From Pontibacter aydingkolensis (GTDB lineage: Bacteria > Bacteroidota > Bacteroidia > Cytophagales > Hymenobacteraceae), in NCBI RefSeq assembly GCF_019443125.1, contig NZ_JAHYXK010000003.1, forward strand, positions 124,001 through 188,000: 64,000 nucleotides of DNA. Reading direction: 5' to 3'. Within the stretch, counting starts at the first letter, position 1. Each line of letters begins with the position of its first letter. Below, one piece after another: positions 61,773 through 64,000 of this stretch. The notes under the pieces were generated by a model. That model saw only the letters and a program-made list of their open reading frames with translations, had not been told where the DNA came from and made no database searches. Both the position numbers and the translations under genes were made by a program.

Positions 61773-62195
61773 TTATACTTTAAAGTGCTTATCCAGCAGG
61801 TCTTTTACCTTTTCTATACTTAAGGGTTTGGTAAGATATTCGGCTGAGTACTTTTTTGAGGTTTCTGTATCCTGCGGATGCGTGGAACTGGTAAGCACGG
61901 CAAGCACAATATTTTCCCTGAAGTCGGCGTCGAGTCGTTCATACAGATCCAGCATTTCAAATCCGTCCATTACCGGCATATTGATGTCCAGAAAAATCAA
62001 CTGTGGCTTAAAGTAATTTTCTGTATCGGCGTCGTAGTTATTGTTGCTGATGTTATACAGATAATCAAAAGCCTGCTTCCCGTTCACGAAAGTGCGTATG
62101 TTCTCTGTTACTCCCAACCTCTCGAGCAGGCGGCGATTCAGAAAATTGGTAGTTTCATCGTCGTCTATAAGTAAGACTCCTGATAACTTTTTCAT
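61773..62195 (-). CDS. Single-domain response regulator
   Basis: A 140-residue receiver domain with phospho-acceptor Asp70 (LIFLDINMPVMDG), the acidic pair DDD near 11-13, Thr102 (LTSSTH) and Lys123 (LTKPLS). No output domain, so it works as a phospho-relay or CheY-like element. No histidine kinase is next to it. Rcp1-like receivers are common in Bacteroidota. Confidence 0.9.
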   Translation of the reverse strand: MKKLSGVLLIDDDETTNFLNRRLLERLGVTENIRTFVNGKQAFDYLYNISNNNYDADTENYFKPQLIFLDINMPVMDGFEMLDLYERLDADFRENIVLAVLTSSTHPQDTETSKKYSAEYLTKPLSIEKVKDLLDKHFKV

Positions 62196-62347
62196 GATGG
62201 GTTAAATACTAAAAAATGGTGCTACTACCTATTGCATTTTAAAAGACCAGGCAGAGCCAGTTTGCAAATAGTAAAGCAAAACTATACATAATTATGAAAA
62301 ATCAAACCTGATATCAAGCAAGATAGAAATTACTTTAGATAGAATTA

Positions 62348-62376
62348 AAAAGCCTGAAATGTTAATTCAGGCTTTT
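62348..62376. terminator. Intrinsic terminator after CBS-like gene
   Basis: AAAAGCCTGAA / TTCAGGCTTTT with a seven-base loop, A- and T-flanked. Confidence 0.85.
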
Positions 62377-62399
62377 ATTAGTTTCTTTAGCGTAAGCAC

Positions 62400-63386
62400 T
62401 TAGTCAATGTAACCTTGCGCACGCATCCAGTCGTCGTTGTATATTTTGCCAAGATAACGGGTACCATGGTCAGGCAACAACACTACCACTACGTCGTTCT
62501 CAGTAAGGTTGTTTTCGCGGATGTACTCCAACGCACCGTACACAGCCGTACCGCAAGACCAGCCCACAAAAAGACCTTCTTCTTTTGCCAGTCTTCTTGT
62601 CATTACGGCACCGTCTTTATCAGTTACCTTTACAAACTGATCGATTACGTCAAAATCTACGTTCTTTGGCAGAATATCCTCACCGATACCTTCTGTGGCA
62701 TATGAATAGATTTCGTTCTCATCAAAAACACCAGTCTCTTTATACTTCTTGAAAACAGAACCATACGTATCGATACCGATTGTTTTTATGTTCGGGTTCT
62801 TTTCCTTCAGATACCTGGATATACCGGTAACAGTTCCGCCCGTACCCACACCAGTTATAAAATGCGTTATTTTACCTTCCGTCTGTTCCCAGATTTCCGG
62901 GCCGGTGCTCTCGTAATGAGCCGCCCAGTTAGACATGTTGTCGTACTGGTTAGGGTAAAACGAGTTTGGGATCTCCTCGTTCAGTCGCTTTGCTACCGAG
63001 TAGTATGAATCCGGGTGGTCAGGAGACACATTTGTAGGGCATACTACAACCTCAGCTCCTACCGCACGCAGGATATCCATTTTCTCCTTACTCTGCTTAT
63101 CAGCTAGTGTAAAGATACATTTGTAACCTTTGGCGATAGCAGCCAGGGCAAGGCCCATACCAGTGTTGCCTGAGGTACCTTCTATTATTGTACCGCCCGG
63201 CTTAAGAATACCAGCTTTCTCAGCATCTTCTATCATTTTGACAGCCATGCGATCTTTTACAGAGTTGCCCGGGTTCAGGTACTCTACTTTAGCCAGAACA
63301 GTAGCCTTAACGCCTTTTGTTACGTTGTTTAGCTTTACTAAGGGTGTGTTACCGATGGCCTCGGTAATATGATTCAGATATTTCAT
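62400..63386 (-). CDS. Cystathionine beta-synthase-like PLP enzyme
   Basis: A 328-residue PLP enzyme of the OASS/CBS family; the ATG at 63386 starts MKYLNHITEAIG. PLP lysine in GNSVKDRM, substrate loop GTSGNTG, and the insert PDSYYSVAKRLN typical of cystathionine beta-synthases. No CBS regulatory domain is present. It could make cystathionine from serine and homocysteine or act as an additional cysteine synthase; cysK is also present at 18589. The -7 element at 63410 is a full match. Confidence 0.88.
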   Translation of the reverse strand: MKYLNHITEAIGNTPLVKLNNVTKGVKATVLAKVEYLNPGNSVKDRMAVKMIEDAEKAGILKPGGTIIEGTSGNTGMGLALAAIAKGYKCIFTLADKQSKEKMDILRAVGAEVVVCPTNVSPDHPDSYYSVAKRLNEEIPNSFYPNQYDNMSNWAAHYESTGPEIWEQTEGKITHFITGVGTGGTVTGISRYLKEKNPNIKTIGIDTYGSVFKKYKETGVFDENEIYSYATEGIGEDILPKNVDFDVIDQFVKVTDKDGAVMTRRLAKEEGLFVGWSCGTAVYGALEYIRENNLTENDVVVVLLPDHGTRYLGKIYNDDWMRAQGYID

Positions 63387-63409
63387 CAAGCTCAATTTTG
63401 ATTTTGGTG

Positions 63410-63417
63410 CAAAGGTA
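63410..63417 (-). promoter_or_regulatory. -7 element for CBS-like gene
   Basis: On the minus strand TACCTTTG, an exact match to TAnnTTTG, 23 bases before the ATG; the -33 position 19 bases upstream reads TTC. Confidence 0.5.
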
Positions 63418-63628
63418 AGAAATTTAAATAAATGTAGAAGGTTAAGGTAATAAGCTTATGCCTGTTACAACCTATTACCTCCTGCGCAAGGTTTAGCACC
63501 GCATTAGCATGCCATAAGCAAAAAAACTGCTACTCTAAACCTGCATGCATACTTAACCAACAGGCAGATAGGCATATCTTGTTCCGGTAATTAGTATACT
63601 TTGTTCCTATATTAGCCTTAACTATTTT

Positions 63629-63658
63629 TTGTAAGCGCCATAAAAAAGCCTATTTTTG
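63629..63658 (+). promoter_or_regulatory. Promoter of sucD
   Basis: TTG (63629-63631), exactly 19 bases, TATTTTTG (63651-63658); full match to the Bacteroidota vegetative promoter, 47 bases before the ATG. Confidence 0.75.
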
Positions 63659-63705
63659 CACATCCTTATAGTTCGACCTGTTTTTACAAACTAAAAAAGA
63701 TACAC

Positions 63706-64000
63706 ATGAGTGTTTTAGTAAATAAAGATTCGAAAGTGATCGTGCAGGGCTTCACTGGCTCTGAAGGTTCTTTTCATGCTTCTCAAATGATCGAGTATGG
63801 CACCAACGTAGTAGGTGGCGTAACTCCGGGCAAAGGTGGCAACAACCACTTAGACCTTCCTGTTTTTAATACAGTAGAAGAGGCCGTTAAAAGAACCGGC
63901 GCTGATGTATCTATCATCTTCGTTCCGCCTGCTTTCGCTGCAGACGCCATCATGGAAGCTGCTGACGCTGGCATTAAGGTGATCGTGGCTATTACAGAGG
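63706..64000 (+). CDS. sucD: Succinyl-CoA ligase alpha subunit, 5' part
   Basis: The first 98 codons are present before the window ends. The start [21 protein letters not shown] and the TPGKGG and [16 protein letters not shown] segments are those of SucD, the TCA-cycle enzyme that forms succinate and ATP/GTP with SucC. The promoter is a full consensus match, in line with a highly expressed housekeeping gene. Confidence 0.93.
   Translation, partial: MSVLVNKDSKVIVQGFTGSEGSFHASQMIEYGTNVVGGVTPGKGGNNHLDLPVFNTVEEAVKRTGADVSIIFVPPAFAADAIMEAADAGIKVIVAITE

Larger units (their letters stand above)
63396..63705. other. Divergent promoter region between CBS-like gene and sucD
   Basis: About 310 bases with promoters for both sides and no gene. 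Confidence 0.6.

Overview
The window looks like chromosomal DNA of a Bacteroidota bacterium, most likely Cytophagales/Hymenobacteraceae (Pontibacter-like). This is an inference from the gene set: Oar-like and other TonB-dependent receptors, a PorV-like barrel, an S46 dipeptidyl-peptidase, DUF5916 and DUF5687-type proteins, SigZ, many lipoproteins with an SPII Cys, and promoters of the Bacteroidota type (TTG, about 19 nt, TAnnTTTG). About 50 genes are supported. There is one intact tRNA, and no rRNA, CRISPR array, prophage or complete insertion sequence.

Layout. 1-6.8 kb: the end of a possible polysaccharide locus (ugd, asnB), a haloalkane-dehalogenase-like hydrolase, a GlcD-type FAD oxidase and an NlpC/P60 lipoprotein. 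6.9-18 kb: outer-membrane block with two paralogous Oar-like receptors around an oppositely oriented receptor/lipoprotein operon. 18.1-18.6 kb: tRNA-Ala(GGC), a small GIY-YIG nuclease gene whose stop codon lies in a second, degraded tRNA copy, and a remnant of a second nuclease start. 18.6-20.4 kb: cysE-cysK. 20.6-22.8 kb: two related surface lipoproteins. 23-31.7 kb: MFS transporter, HEAT/cyclophilin lipoprotein, VOC and thioredoxin-like proteins, an ABC exporter pair and YidD. 31.8-37.6 kb: DPP7-like peptidase, a noncoding palindrome-rich stretch, and a translationally coupled PorV-like/HhH-barrel pair. 37.7-38.8 kb: ArsI/CadI-like enzyme with sigma factor SigZ. 40.5-42.8 kb: a conserved but uncharacterised DNA-repair-type operon (radical SAM protein, small basic protein, DUF4130-like protein). 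43-51.4 kb: Omp85-like protein, Dps, CvfB, DUF5916 protein, oxidoreductase, methyltransferase and a small barrel. 51.8-54.1 kb: retropepsin-RimK-M14 operon, a possible write/erase system for peptide tags. 54.2-64 kb: housekeeping genes (PQQ-type dehydrogenase, ispH, cmk, ade, TauE, response regulator, CBS-like enzyme, start of sucD).

The strongest unexplained signals are: (1) the tRNA/GIY-YIG/tRNA-remnant duplication, which looks like a tRNA-targeting nuclease cassette; (2) the great excess of the word AGTATA/TATACT (often AAAGTATA) in genes, spacers and terminator stems; (3) the radical-SAM/basic peptide/DUF4130 operon; (4) the retropepsin-RimK-M14 operon; (5) several palindromic noncoding elements, including a 168-bp stretch bounded by perfect 20-bp inverted repeats.
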